Shown here in pieces: positions 24,741 through 39,476 of a stretch of 64,000 nucleotides of DNA (positions are counted from its first letter, which is position 1; each line of letters starts with the position of its first letter). Made by a program: the position numbers and the translations under genes. The DNA comes from Climacteris rufus (taxonomy: Eukaryota > Chordata > Aves > Passeriformes > Climacteridae), in contig VZRZ01001217.1 of NCBI GenBank assembly GCA_013398175.1, forward strand, positions 2,286,465 through 2,350,464, read 5' to 3'. Below the pieces are notes generated by a model. It was not told the origin of the DNA and searched no databases. It saw only the letters and a list, made by a program, of their open reading frames with translations.

Positions 24741-24815
24741 AAATCACAGAAATATAATCATAAAATGGTTTGGGCTGGAGATCACCTTACAGATCACCTA
24801 CTTCCAACCTCCCCA
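24741..24815 (-). mobile_element. CR1 LINE 3'-end fragment (antisense)
   Basis: The segment reads tcataaaatggtttgggctg, then agatcacct and cttccaacctcccc. This is the antisense form of the conserved 3' end of avian CR1 retrotransposons. It is truncated to under 100 bases and diverged, as is usual for old 5'-truncated CR1 copies. Confidence 0.85.
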
Positions 24816-24984
24816 ATTTTCCTCCAAGTGAATGCAAAATTTCAGATGCCACCAAGGAAATACAAGAATGCCAAGACCTATGAAGTAAAAGGAGAAATGT
24901 TTTAGTCATATTTTTGCAATTTGGCTCTCCTGTCGAGAAGATGGGGAGAGAAAGACCGAAGAGCTCCTCTGAAGAAGAGCTGTG

Positions 24985-25420
24985 CCTTGTGTCCCAAAGC
25001 GGCCACCAAGCTCCTTTAAAAGGAGCCGTGCTCTCCTTGGTCTTCCAGGACAAGGGACAGAAATGCTCAGGGCTAAAAGCTTCTCCAAGGCAAGCAGAGA
25101 GGAGCTGGGCTGCCAAAGTGCCCGAGGGTGCTGCTGCCCAGCTCTGTCCGACAGCAGTCGCTGCAGCCCCGGCGCTGGAGCCGCTCCTGCCTGCGGGACG
25201 GGCCGGCTCAACACCAGCACGGCTGCCTCCCTTCTTGCCCCGGCTTGCCGAGGTGCTGCGCTGGAGCTGTGCAAATGCCCTTGCCGTGGCCTTCCAGAGC
25301 TCCTGCTTTTGTTCCGAGGTAGGGAAAACTGCCGCTTTTCCAGCAGCACGGGTACGGCAAGAGTGGGGCTGCTGTGTGCCTGAGAACAGGGACTGGGGTG
25401 AGCGCAGTGCAAAGGGGAAG
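24985..25420. promoter_or_regulatory. Orphan CpG-rich islet
   Basis: I count about 20 CpG dinucleotides between 25025 and 25405 in locally GC-rich sequence, inside a CpG-poor desert. Observed/expected CpG is roughly 0.5-0.6 by hand count, so it is borderline as a CpG island. Long ORFs run through it on both strands (24906-25661 minus, 24914-25447 plus), but none resembles a known protein and GC-rich DNA makes stop codons rare. It may be a promoter of an unannotated transcript or an enhancer. Confidence 0.55.
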
Positions 25421-25599
25421 CCTTTGGGTTTGGGGCTCGTGAAATGATCGATTTACAGGCATTAAATAGTGCAAGGACCTCAGTTACCTGGTGAGAGTGT
25501 GTGTCAAGGCTGAGCAGAGCCACCCGAGGTCCCCAGGCACCGAGCCAGCTGACAAGATCAGTGCAGTTCCTACTGCTGTTTCCCTGTGGATTCAATGAA

Positions 25600-25695
25600 A
25601 AAGGAGAAGAAAAAAACCACACAAAACAAACCAAAAACAAACCACAAACCAAACGATGCAAACCAAAGAAGAAAAAAAAAAAAACAAAAACAAAC
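25600..25695. repeat. A-rich simple repeat (AAACAAACC-type)
   Basis: The tract is composed of AAACA, AACC and poly-A elements, ending in a run of 13 A and AAACAAAAACAAAC. It is low-complexity sequence next to the CpG islet. Its complement encodes Phe, Val, Leu and Cys in an open frame, which creates a false signal-peptide appearance. Confidence 0.85.
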
Positions 25696-25699
25696 GGTG

Positions 25700-28600
25700 C
25701 AGGAGATCAAATAGGTATTTTTCCCCACAGTAAAATTCTGTTAAATTATAAAAAATAATGTAGGCATTTACAAAGAGATTGAAACAAAACAATCACTGGT
25801 GCATGGAGATGTTTCTGACTAAGTCCAGGGGAAGGTTGCTTTCCACCCAAGATATAAACCCGTGGCACTCTGGGGATTAGGAACAGAAAGGCTGACAGAT
25901 TTAACTCTTGCAGCACGAGTGGTTTCACTACAACACGACAGCAACACGATAAGACTGAAACCTGATCCCAGCGTGACTTTCACACATCACAATGTGAGCC
26001 CTGCTACTACCACATACCTCAGCCCTAAACACCAACAGTGAAAGTGGCAGCTCATTTCTGTGGCATATCTGTGAAAAAAGTCTCACATGGGAAGAGGCTC
26101 TTGGTTTATTTATAGGCAAAACAGCTGCTTTCTGCATTCCACCATGGAGGCTGAGGGCTGCTCCAAGCCCTGCATGCAGAGTTACCTTGTGTGGAAGTGA
26201 AACGTGGAGCTCCTTTCCAAAGCCTTTTTTTCCACTATCTGAGACAGCCCTACTGGGGATTTTCTTTACTCACAAGCAAAGTGATAATTTTTGATGGTGG
26301 TGGCTGACCAACCCAGACTCCAACTTAGGTTAGTTCATTTTAGAGAACAAAACAGACTTTTCACAGCTGCTTTCCTCTCAATTTCACTCCTGAAATGCTC
26401 TTTAAATGCACAACAAACAAAAGCCTCCAGTCAAATTATTAGAGGAGATGAAGATGTTTCTCACCTGCACACTGGAATGACTCCACTCATCCCACCAGAT
26501 GAAGGAATTTGCTACCACTGCTCACTTTCCCCCACTCTGTTGTTGGGGGCAGCACAGCCTGCTGTGCATCTGCCACCCTGCAGCTGAAGGATAAAGTATT
26601 ACACACTTTTGTTAGCACAAACAGGCATCAAACTCCCCCATATTGTTACAAAGACAAGATCCACGGGTGGTGAGAGCTTTTTAATGTTCTCCACATTTGC
26701 TCTCACCTGATAATATTCATTGCAGCTATGAGTTTCCAGTTCTAAATATTTCATCTTATATGGATTCACACTCTTAAATCATACCATTGAAATAGCCTCC
26801 ACTTCTACTCTCTTATATTTTTATTCTCCTTTTAGAGGAGTTCTGTATCATTTATTTAGATTCATTATTGCTTTTCTCTCTTAAAAGCCACTTCATTTAA
26901 TGTAGCTACCACTTTCAGTATTTAATATATATATAAATGGGGTGGGTGTGTGCATGTTCTGACATCATGAGCAGCATTTTGCCAAGGAGCAATCTGCAGC
27001 TTTGCCACTCTCATGCTGGAGGAGAAATCAATGACATATTGCAGATCCTTTATATGCACAGAGACTACAAAAAGTCAAACAAACATAAGCAAGCAATTCC
27101 TTTTCCCTGGAGTTCCAGTCCAGTATCTTTGCCCAGTTCCCAGAAGTCAACATAAATCAAGAAAAGGTTCAAAGATCAAGACACAAAAAGACTTCCTACT
27201 ACTTACAGAGTTTCAGAATGAATGTCTACAGTCATGAATAATCCCAAATGAACTGTCAGCACAGTACACTTCCCAAAACAGAACATTTACACACACATAC
27301 ACTCAGTGAAAGGATGGGAAAAACTGCGTGCTGGTAATTTAGACTCTCCAAAGACATTTGGGAATAGTCATCAATCCGGTTAAATCTGCTCTGTAGTTTA
27401 CAGAGGCACACAAAACTCATACAAAGCACTAAATGCTTGCACACACTCAGGTATTAACATCAATTTAAATGATCAGTTTAATTAAACCAGGCAAGTTTAA
27501 GCACAGACAAGCCCTGCAGTGAATTGCTGCTGAACACGTGTTAAGAAGACACTGAGGGGGGGAGGAACCACTAAGTTGTAACTCTTTTTCTCCCCCCTTC
27601 TTTACCCAAACATACTCAGCCTAGTCAAACACAGTTTGTCCAAGCAGGAGCTCTGTATGGCTTTTCCTTCTCTTTGTTTTCCCTGCTTTCTCGAAAGCTG
27701 TAACAACTCCTTGGCTCTTTTTCCAAGGAATGCTGCCAGCTTCTATAAACAGACCCCAAACCTGGCAGGCAGCAGGCACAAGTCTGCTTGCAATAGCCCT
27801 GCTTTGCCATCTCTTTTTGCAGACACTTTATTTCAATGCTTGCAAGCCCAGGGTATTTTCCTTTGGTTTAACTATTCCATCTAAAGCAGGAAGATAAATT
27901 CCTTCAGAGATGACTCCAACTATCCCTCAGGTGATTCATGCTACATGAAAGACTTGCAAAGTTTTGTTCCCTGACACTGCCAGAGCTGCAAGCCAGTATC
28001 CTGCACACACAAACCATGCTGATTTATTCAGCTCTCTTATCTCCCTCCTTTCACTCTCTCAGCTGATACAAGGCATGCCAAGTTCACTGTGCTCCCCTAA
28101 TGCTGCACTGCTGTTCCCTTCCCCTTCCAAAGGGAACATTCTCTGTGTCTATTTAGCAAGATGGCTTTTAAAAATAGGAACATAAAATCCAGTGCTGAGT
28201 TCAGGGTAGCTATGGGAGACACAGCAGGTGCAAATATTCTCTTACACAGCATTTTCTGAAGAGATGACAAAGGAAAACTTGACTTGCAAAGGGCTTAGAA
28301 GGACTTGCCAGGGTAATTTTCATCCCAGTGTTTTCCAGACATGGTAACCAAAATCTCTTTCAGCCTACAAGTACTAGAAAATGTTTCAAAAGGCCAAATT
28401 GTACCAGACAGGGCTGAGCTTTCTGAAGAGGGCCAGGAAGGTGTCTGTGCCTCCTTAGTTGCCTGTTGTCCCCAGACTTCTTACTCTTATCCATTTCTGG
28501 CTGTCCCAGAATACCCAGTTGAAGACATAGAATTTAAAGACAGCACGGGCTCAATACGTAGAAATAAATTCAGAAAAACACACCTCAAATTAACATGTCA

Positions 28601-31600
28601 TTTACAGAAATTTGGGCCTGGACCCAGCCTTACATGCAGACAAGGCCCTGTACTTCGTGTGATGAATCAAAACAGCTCACAGTGTTTATAGCTAAAAACA
28701 TAATGGAATAATTTTCTCGGTGACAAACATGCTACTGTTGAATTTGGATTTTTTTTTCCTCTCTTGCCTGATGCTGAATACATGGGAGTTATTTGGAGAC
28801 CAGCTTTTAATTTTCTAGCACAGCCATTTTTCTGTGTTATTGAATTGAACCCATTAATGTGGCAGTTGCTTGCTCCTGTTGAGTCTATTCCAAATGCAAC
28901 CAAAGTCAGGCTAAAGACTTCCCTGCTTTGCAGTTGCCTCTACACATCCACTGGATTTTTCTGTCCAACGGCAGAAGCAGTGGGGAATGTGTTTCTTCCC
29001 TGCAGAAGCAGACACAAGCCTTGGACAAGATACACAAGGCAGGGCAGGGGCAGTTGAACATCCACAGATCCATATGGAGCTGAAGTGAAATTGAATCTCA
29101 TTGCAGAAATGCTATAAAAGACTATTAGAAAGAAACAAATAATTTTCCCAAGTGTTGCCAGTGATTCTAAGTCGCTCACACAGCTTTTCCTTCTGATTTC
29201 TCCCTGCAGTTTTATTTTCAAAGACCTCAGACACCTTCCTGCTACAACATTTTAGGAACAGGCACCTCATCTATTAATAGCACAATAAAGCACCAAATCT
29301 AAGTCAAGCTCAGCTCCATTTATTCTACTATCAGATACAGTAATGCTGCAAGCCAACAATTTAGAAGCAAGTTTGGAAGTAAGACAATGCCTATTTGTGA
29401 ACAATTATTATCTACAACCTAATTATGTAATTGTTTCCACAGTTTTCAGGAATGCAATCTGTCTTCTCAGTCTTTTTTCCTCAAACTCTATCAAGCACTA
29501 AGAAGTTCTCAGTGTCATTTTTCAAGCTGAACACACTACAACAAAATGCTCTCAAACTACAGATTTGTTTTTAATGGCAGAATGATTTTGGCCCATCAGT
29601 GTTTTTCAAATTCCTTGTGCTTAAAATATTCTGTTGAAAATTCAAGAAGTTTTAGAGATGCTGCTTTTACTAATGCTGACAAATATGGCAAAAAGCCCAA
29701 TCTGCATCCTCCAGGCTTCAGAAGGTCAAGCAGGAATAAATACAGCCATGAATCAGCCCAGAAATGTGGGACTAGAAGATGTGCAATCAAATCTTAGCCT
29801 CATTACAGTCATTACAGCAAAACTCCCTTTGCATGTCTTCAACAGGTACCAGGGGAACCCCTTCCACTGCAAACCTTTCCACTGCCTTCACCGAAACTGA
29901 GGCATGAACCACTCCAATTTCCAGTGCTGTAAAATGCTGGATCTCAATTCCAACAAAGCAAATGACTGAATTCTTCTGCAGGGCTGCTCTGCTTCATGTT
30001 GGCAGGCAGCCTGCCTGCACTATCAGACATTTCTCCCTGTCTCCCAGCTCCTTATTTGACTTTGCTGACCCCAGCTGAGATATGGGCAACCACATCTTGT
30101 CCCCAGGCACTCCAGTTCTGCCCAGTCCTTACTCCCTGCTGAGGTTGGGGGATTTATTTAGAGGCACAAGAGTTCAAAGAGGTTTTGCACCTTTTTACTG
30201 AAAAAGGTGTTTTCTGTAACCTGCAGGTAATCTCAGATCATTCTCCTGGAGTTCCTCCATTGGCTACTTGTGCTGTGAACTTGATCCAGCATTTTGTTGG
30301 CACCTGGAAAAGTTTGTATAATTTGCAATTCTTCTCAGCTATTAAGACAGCCAATGGACAGAAGTGACACCAAAAACTTATAAAAAATTCACAGTTGTTA
30401 CTGCTAGCCCATCAACAGCAAATACAGAATATGAATTTCACTTACATGTTACTGAAATAACCTGTTAAGCATTTAGATACAGGCAGCAACCAGTGGCTTA
30501 AGGAATATTTTCTTCTAACACATCTGGTAGAAGCTTGAAAGCCTTTTGCTAGCTAAGCAGAGAGGCTTTTTTTTGTGTTTAAAAATAGCACTAAAATAAA
30601 AAATACTTTGATTCCTCAGCACCAAGTGCTTAAGGTTGTTTACAAGTAATTGATAAAGCCCAAGAATCCAGTACAATTGTTTTCTGTTGTTTCCAAGCAG
30701 TTAAAACCAGAACTTGGAGAAGCAGCTTTTTTGGTGCATTTTTTAAATCCAGCTTTGTCATTACTTGTGTCAGACACTTCCAGAGCAGTGACATAGATGC
30801 AAAAAAGGTCAGTCATGCAAATTTAGGTGTTCAAAGTGAGTGCATCTCTCTGAAATTTTAAGGATGAATAAATTAGTCATTATTATTATCATACTGTGTT
30901 CTTATATCCCACTGATGAGGGTAACAATTTATGGAAAAGTGTCAGGACAAATAAATCTCAATAGCTACAGAAAAAGTTCCTTTTTAAAATCTGAAATTCA
31001 TCTGTGAATAGGCACAATTCAAAAATTAAAGCAACTCTGAACTAGTTTCAAGTGTTCTTACCCAGGAATTCCTGTTACAGCTGTATCACTGATAGCTGCA
31101 AATGTTTGGAGAAAGAAAATCACAACTTTAATAAAATTGCTGTGCCTGGGTGCTCAGCAAGGAACAATCAGAAGTACATTTATAAAGTACAGGGACAAAT
31201 CTCTTCAATTAAGGACAGAAGATAATGAAAAATACACATCCCCCACTGGAACAGGCACTGCAAAGAGCAACAGGGCTCACTGTGGGCAAGAAGAAACATG
31301 AAGGTGGGTGAAGGTGCAGACTCTGGAAAGACTAAATCACTACAGAAGGAAACAGAAGGTCAGAGAACAGAAACAGCAAACACAGGCAGGGCATGTTTTT
31401 GTTCAAATTTCACTGAAAGTTTGGTTTTCCACAATGACCTTGGCTGTTGGCTGGTTTAGTTGCAGTAGCAAAACAAAAACAAAGCAGGAAATTCCACAGT
31501 TGTCTGAATCAAAAAGTGGACAGAAGAAAAGGGAAATGACAGGAATTTGAAAGATTTTGGCAGAAGTTCAAGTAGAAAAACTGAGTCCAGTTGACATTTT

Positions 31601-34600
31601 TGTGATTTTCTTTTAAAATTCTCTTAAAGAGATTTTTCTTATTGGTATTTTATTTCAATGATTTGTTGAGAGAACATCTTGCATTTACATACTTGAGCAT
31701 AACACTTGGGCTTTTTATCACTTAAAGCATTTGCTGACAGTGTATTAGCAGTTGTTTTTCAGTATTTGGCAACTTAAAACTTCAAAAATTCAGGGAGGTC
31801 CCTCCACACTGAAGGCGTGACAGCATCTGTCAGCCTGAATTAATTTTATTATGTGATCAGGCTCATCAGAATATGCCAATAAAGGCACTGCAAAGCACCA
31901 AAGCAAAAGTAATCACCTCTGAATTATGAGGCCTCTTCCCACCACCAACTGCTGACATTTCCTTGAGGACTGGGTACGGGGAAGCCTCATTTGGCTGCAT
32001 TTTTTTTTCTGTGCACCAAGAGCACTTACTGACTTCAAACAGGAATAGGACCTGAAACAGGGAGCCCAGAAGGATCAATACCTGTGCAAAACTCAAATGT
32101 AACAGGCACTAAAGCTGCACAATGCCTGCTGAGTGGCAAGAGAGAAAACATGACTCTAAGAAAATGTCCTGTATTCCTCCTTGGTGTGTAACTTACTCAG
32201 TACTTCAAGCACAACCCTGAAGAAAGTCATGAGCATCTGTCTTGCTACACATTTTCACACTGTCAGCAGAGGGTTGGCTTCACATAGAACACCTCAAAAA
32301 TTGCTGTTTAGTTTGAGTTTCACAAACCTTTCATGACTATGACTTTTTAAGCTTCCATGATGAGCAGCCATCGAGCAGCAACCCCAAAATTGGGCCTTTT
32401 TTATTCCTGCCAATGAGACAGACAAGAGAAAAAAAATGTTTCTCTGTATGTAAAATAAGAGCAGGTAGACAGATCTAAAATATGGCAGAACAACAACATC
32501 TTATCTGCAGCTGAAATATGAGATGAAGTTAAACAGGAAAAAAGGAGTAGAAGAAACCTAAATCTTCCTATTTGAACAAGCACTGGTGTCCCTGTGTTTC
32601 ACCTGCCAGCTCCAGCTGTGCACAGCAATGACACACACTCTACCCACAGGCTGCTGCTATTGTCTTGGGGGACTTTTGTTTAGTCTGGGCTAGATGGCTG
32701 CGTTCTCAAATCATCACAAAAGAGAACTCTGCATTATCAGAACTCATGCCAAGCAACTATAAAGAATTTTGATGGCTCTTTCATTTCACATGAGGCTTTA
32801 ATCTGCAACAATTACCTCCTTGCAGCATGTGTGTGTTCTCTCTTTGTGACTGACAGGGAATACAAAAGCCAGGAGAAGGGATATTGGCTACAAGCCACTT
32901 GGCTATGGCCTTTTCACTGAAATGTTTACAACATTGGCTACTCCTGAGTTTTAATCCTCAGTTCCTCACTTGGGCAAAATGCTTATAGATCTGGAATTTT
33001 TCCTGCAATGGATTCATTGAGCCATTTATTTCTGCTGCCTTGCTTTTGCAGACAATATGATCATATGTAGCTGACTTGAGCACACACCTTCATGAGATCA
33101 ACAAAACAGAGTGAGAGTTACAGTTATTTCTATATTGCTTTCATATCACAACCTATGCAAATCAGGTAGGATGCAAAACATTTGGAACACAATTAACATG
33201 TTCCAAATAATGCAGGATTCTTTGCAAAAATATTCTTCCAATAAAACAGGAAGTCCTTGTGTTTGTATCCACCACTGGACACATTGCTAAAAATATTATT
33301 TTAACAATACGTCACTGCAGTTATTATGTTTAGTAACTTCTCATGGTTTTAGATTCTTAATGCTTTAAAATTGTATCAACAAATTAGCATGAAAGGAGAA
33401 AATGTTTTACTGAGACAATTCAGTGCCCTTTACCACAAAGTAAATATTCAAGAATCACTTCTAAACGACCCCTAGGTGCCATTTTCAGTTTAGGACTGAC
33501 TTGTGATTTTTATTTTTTTTTACCTCTTATCCAAGTGATCCTAGATATCCTTGGCTTCTGCAGATGCTGGAAACCACAGAATTATTTGGAATCCAAGACT
33601 GAAAAAAAAGCTCTAGGATTCCATGTGGCTAGAGATACAAGCAATGTCACAGCACAACTAAAGTTGATGGGTTTTACATCACTAAAAAATCCCCCTAAAG
33701 AACCCAGAAAAACCCCAACCCACCAGTGCTACCACTGAAAATCACACTAGTGGAAAAAAAAAATAAGTGTGTAAATATTGTGTTAGAAAAGAATTTAATC
33801 TCTGCATGTCTCTGGCTGAACTAAAAGCTGTTGGAGCTGAGACAGGTTGTTCTGAAGCAGTCCTTCCTCCCAGGATACCAAGAGGATCTGTTCTGTTTGC
33901 AGGGGAAAGGGATCTTTTCCAAATGGCTGCACTGGAGGTCATTTCCAGGCAGTTTCCACAGGCTGCAGTGACTGACACTGCTCCTGCAACAAAGAAGGGG
34001 AAAGTGAAGGGTTTGCAAGATGTGCTAAGCCACTTAGGCAATTCTGTTAAGGCACAGATCTTCAGCCAACAGCAAAATAAGTTGTACTGACAAACTAAAA
34101 TTACAACAACTCGGGAGATTTTTCTATTCAAAGATATAAAGCAGAATATTTGAGATATTTTCTTCTTCTATAAAAATTCTGTAAGTTAAATAGATGCCTA
34201 CTCTGCCAGAAGGACTCTTCCCCAGCAATGGCCAGAGGGTACTGTGGTATAAAGAAATTAGGGTAAGATTAATTCTTCAGTTTTAGAAACAACTGAAATC
34301 AGTCACCAGCAGGATAATTGTCGAAGTTTAGCTTTATTAATGCCAGTAGAGTAAGTTACACTGCAATGAGGTTAAAAGGGATGTTCCCAGCTGCCTCAGA
34401 GCTGCTGCTGTTTGTCCTGGTCATGACTCTGGATGCACGACTTTCTCTGTAACACAGACTAGCAGCTCTTTAATGAGCCTCTCACAGCTTTTCTGAAAAG
34501 CTTAAAACAGGACAAACATGAAGAGAAGACTTCTAAAAGCTCAGAGGTCACCTTCAAAACACTCAGTGTGACATCACCCAACTTTACAGCAGCTGCTCCA

Positions 34601-35300
34601 ACCTTCAACTTTTGTAGTCGTTCAAACCCATGTGAACTCCTAAATCCACTGAAGGGGACAGCTCTGCACAAAGGCTTTGTTTTACCATCCTAAGAGAGTT
34701 AAGCCTTAAAGCTCAGATGCTTTACAGTATTTCAGAGGGAAAGGCTGCCAGTCTGGACAAACATCTGTCCCCAGGGGCCTCCAACACTGCAAGGTCTTGA
34801 CCACACACAGCTCACAGGGCTGGGACCTGCTCTGTATGGCCATGAGGAAGTTTGGCATCTCACAAAACATCCGTGGGCTAATTGTTGAGCAATTATTTAT
34901 TCCTACCTGAACTGGGGAATTTCTCAAAATTTCTGCCTTCTGATGTTTTCCTATGGGAGAAACAGAGCAATTATCCAAAAGCCATCCCCCAAAAATTGCC
35001 ATCAAGTGTTCATTACCTTTAACCAACCATTCCTGCCTGTACCTTGCAGCTGCTGCTGACACGACCAGAAAAAGAGAACTGGTGTCTGTTGCCCATAAAA
35101 ATCACACCCTCAAATTAAGTGCTAAACAGGCCATTGTGTAGGTAGTTCTCAGCCCATATAAGGCCTCATCTTTTAAATCCTCCTGTGATCTACTGCCAAA
35201 TTTATTCCAGAAAAGAGTTGGAGGCTGAAAACCCTTAATGAATTATTTTTAGTGCACATTTTTGTACAGATGCATTATTGCTTATATATGTTGTCAGTAT
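25700..35300. other. Intergenic, no gene recognised
   Basis: No conserved coding segment, RNA gene or intact mobile element was identified. Composition is AT-rich, with scattered short ORFs below 120 codons. Runs such as 26925-26937 (TA repeats) are minor low-complexity patches. Confidence 0.55.
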
Positions 35301-35312
35301 AAATATATATTG

Positions 35313-35336
35313 TATATATATATATATATATATATA
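35313..35336. repeat. (TA)12 microsatellite
   Basis: Twelve uninterrupted TA units lie within a wider AT-rich block (about 35228-35340). Length is likely to be polymorphic. Confidence 0.95.
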
Positions 35337-38300
35337 ATTCCTGCAACTGCAGCTGTAATATGAACTCATAATACTTTTAGCCTAATAATAATTAAAACCC
35401 TTACAAATTTGGTAATATTTATCAAGACTTGTCTGTGGTCACACTAGAATTCATCAAAACTCTGCAATTAATCATCTTGATGGATATGAATCTGATAAAT
35501 GTGCAAACTGCCAGACACACCCATGGACACCATGAGAGGAAAGTGCTGCCAGGATTTTCTTTACTTCCATAAACAACCTTTCATTTGAAGTGTTTAACTT
35601 CTTGTTAAACACTGGCAAAGGTAGGATACTGAAATAATGTAGCAGCAAGCAAATTGTAAATCAAAGCCTTCCGTTTTTGTCATCATCAATAATCTCAGGT
35701 AATGGGAAACAAAATGTTACATCCTAAAAGATTTGTCAAAAATTTAAATTAAATAAACATGATTCCTACAGTGACTAAAGTTCATGCTGAATGTAACTCA
35801 GTGGAAGTCTTCAGGTTCACATTTACCACAGATAACTTTCATTGTTTTTTTCTGCAAATAATTTATTTTGGTGCTCAGAAACTCCAAGTTCTGTTAAATA
35901 AATGCAGGGAGTATCCCTGCATGGGAGCCTAAACGAATTTGAGAGGTCCTCCATGTTCTGAAGTAGTTTTCTTGTCAGTCTTGATAAAAAGAGTAGGATT
36001 AGAGAGTGGTACTCAAATTACAACCATATTATGTACTTCCTCCTCTGGATCCTAGAGCCCAGGGAAGTCAACACTGAATTAGTGAGCTGAAACTGGGAAC
36101 AAGTTCTAACAGCCTCACACTCATCAGCTAAACAGGGAGAAAGGCACTTGAATTCATCTGCTCTTTTCTCTCAGCAGGGGTTGTTTTCTGTGGCATAAGT
36201 AAGAGTTTTGGATGTAGGGAAACATTCTGAATATTAAATGTTTCTGAAAACTCTCCAATGTGTCTCCCTGTGCCTAAATAGATCTGAAGGTGTGACCACC
36301 AAATGCCACTTTTAATTTGGCCTCTGACAAAACCAAACAGGAGAAAAAAGATTATTTTCAAAAAACTTATATGAAATCTGTGGGGTTACACACAATGTCA
36401 AGGCTTAAACTCTGAAATAGACCCCAGGCACATCCCTCTGTGCCCAGTGGAAGATTCCACACTCACCACATACAACCTAAAATAGTCTCCTAACTCTAAC
36501 TAACATCATTACATTTTAGTACACTTCATTATGCATTAAAATGCTTCTGTTTTTTCAAACATCATACATAAAATCTGTGGTGGTTATTGTTTTCATGGAG
36601 AAACAAGGATGCTTAGCACCTCAGTACCTTATAAAATAAGGACTCAACCTCCAAGTGGTCCTTCAAACAAAGATGTGCAGACTCTGGGACACCAGTGGAA
36701 CACCTTGTGTGAGTATGTCCCTTTAACTGATGTTTAATTAATAGGTATTAGAAATGGGAAGTATTAAAAAGTTCCAATCCAGTTCTGGCCACATTAAAAG
36801 TGCAGAAGTTGGAAAATCCACACTGACTCTGAGTATATTCTCAAGAGCAGTGCCCTGTATATAATGATCACAAATATGCAACACTGGGTGTGACTGCTCA
36901 CATTTCTTTTGTTGTGATTTGTCCTTCACTGCTCAGGAAAAAAAAAAAACCTCTAATATTCTGTGCCATTAGTCATCTCAGAAGTGATGTATCTGTTACA
37001 ACAAGAAAACTCCAGCCAGGCAAAACCCAGTACTAGTAAAACAACCTGGAGTGAACCTACTGCTCATGCTATAAAATGTGTTTACCAACTACATGTGCTC
37101 CAGTTCTCAGTGTGAAAGTAAATTTCCCACCAGTTTTGCAGGGCAGCTTTCAGAATCACAGAGAAAGTGAACCACCAAGCAGGTAATACAGCCATACCTA
37201 TGTACAACTGACACCTCAAGCCATCAGTATTTTCTCCTCTGCCCTGAACTTTATTCTCCTGCATCCTTTTCCTGTTGTCTGAACAGAACTAAAATAGAAG
37301 GATTTAGAGCTGATGTGCACACAAATACCCTCATTCTCTCACCAGACTTGTATGTAAATGAAGACCTGATAACAAACCCCATTTATTTTGTCAAAAACGA
37401 CAGCACCTGAGGACTGTGAGTTAAGGTTTGTGTGAACTGATGTGGTAGCTGGTGACAGCTGAAAAGACTTTTTTCTTACCCTGGCTGAGATGCAACCAAT
37501 TGTGGCAGAACTATGTCATAGTCCCAGTCAGGCAAAAGACCAAAACAAAGGAATTACAGGATAAAGTGAACAAGCAGAAACATTTACAGCTGGGTGGGAT
37601 AACCTTAGAACAGATCATTTCCCAGGGCAGGAAGATCCAAGGGGCTGATTGTAGATCCATTCCACAAGAACTACATGGAATCACACAATTGCCTCAAAAC
37701 CCACTTAACCTACCAGGTTACAACATTACTCTGATGTTTAAGCAGCAGACAACCCCTTAACCTACTTTGAAAGTGCCCACTGGAGCACATATTCCAGTGG
37801 TACAGGGAGGAGAAGAGAGAAAAATCCCAGGTGTGCTTCACCTGAGAGAGGGATGTGGTCACAGGTAGCCCAAACAAACCCCAACCTTCTCACAGGATTT
37901 GGAGCCCTGGGGTGTAAGGGGAAGATGTTCAATTTGTTTTTTGTGCTGTTTCTTTCTGGGTTAAGCAACAGGTCCCAACCTTGCAGTCATTTTCCCTGAA
38001 GGGTGAATCCAGCAGCATGTAAACTTTTTTTTAATGTTTAACACTTGCAGATGCCAGGTCAAATGGAAGCATATTTCAACTTGGTCAGCACTTTCCATAG
38101 CAAATTTAGGAAGAAGTTTGCCTCATGTTAAAACCCAAGAAATCCTTGGGGTTTTTTTATTTTTTCCAGTAGTATCCACAACATGCCAAGAAATTTCCAA
38201 ACACCCTGTTCTTGCCTTGAAAAGTCCACAATGCCTGCAATAAAAGGCCATGGGATAAGGCACACCCATACCACTGGCCTCAACAAGAAACACACACAAT

Positions 38301-39476
38301 AACTTTGTCTGGATCTTGTGGAATTCTTGTGCAGTGGGATCACTATTGTATCCCATTCCCCTGAGCAGAGGGATTCTCATCTCTTGTAGATGCAGAAATA
38401 AGATGGGACAGTTCTGTTGTGACTAAACTTTTACAAAGATTCACAAGTTTCAGACATCATGAGTCAGGGCCATCACCTTCAAGAACCCCACTAAAATGTT
38501 CTTCACTGTGTTCTGTTGTCCAGACAAAGAAATTAAATGAGTCAAAACAGGTTCATAAAAAAATGCAACATAATGTGAAGTAGTGAGCACTCACACAAAT
38601 CATTTCAAGATCAAGTTAATGTAGTTTTCACCCCTCCCCTACTCCAAATATTATTTATGTGGGACCTAAGCTCAAATGCCTGTCACTTATCTAAGGTACA
38701 AACCCCAATGCTTTCTTTAAACCAGTTTAAAAATATTACTTGAGATTTGTAAAATAAACTAATCTCTCCTTGAAAAGGAAAAAAAGTCATAATTCAGACA
38801 CCAACCTGCCCTCTCCAATAGCCCAGGTAAGTTTATGCAGTGGATTGAGACTGAGCTGCAGAGTCTCCTGGTAAGTCCTTCATCATTCATGACAGTTCAT
38901 AAAGAAAAAAAGAAAAAAATTCACAATAAAAACATTCCTGCTGCACCTTGGAAATGAAATGTTATATGTTTATCCACATGAACTAAAGCCTCTGAGCCTT
39001 TAGTAAGAGGTTTCTTGCTGGAGCAGTATTAATAATACTGAAACAGAAGCTCTATGCAAATCACCATCTCAAGATATTTCCCATTTATCAACACCTCACA
39101 AAGATCTGAACCAAACATGAGGCAAGAACCTGGCATAAATCTGTCCTCTGTGTTTTATACAATATAAAACACTGCCTTAGTCCTAATCAGATGATCACAT
39201 GAAAGGGAAAACTTTAAAAGGCAAATTATACTAATTCAATCTGTATTCCTCTTTCAGAATTATATTAGGATTTCATCCCAGAAGCTCAAATCTTCTAAAT
39301 ATCAACCCCCACCAGTTTCATGGTAAAATGCTGATGGCTTCTTCACCTGTTTGGATGAAAGAGTAGAATTACAGCATGACAGGGTCAGAAACTGTCAGGC
39401 AATTTTAGGCCAAGAAAATTTTCTATTTCAAAATTGAAACAAGGAAAATTCAACAAGGAACTTTCAAGGAAATTCA

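Noticed and set aside
24906..25661. 251-codon minus-strand ORF with a signal-peptide-like start
   Set aside because: It lies in GC-rich DNA, and its hydrophobic start is the complement of a simple A/C repeat. No domain is recognisable and another ORF of similar span is open on the opposite strand.
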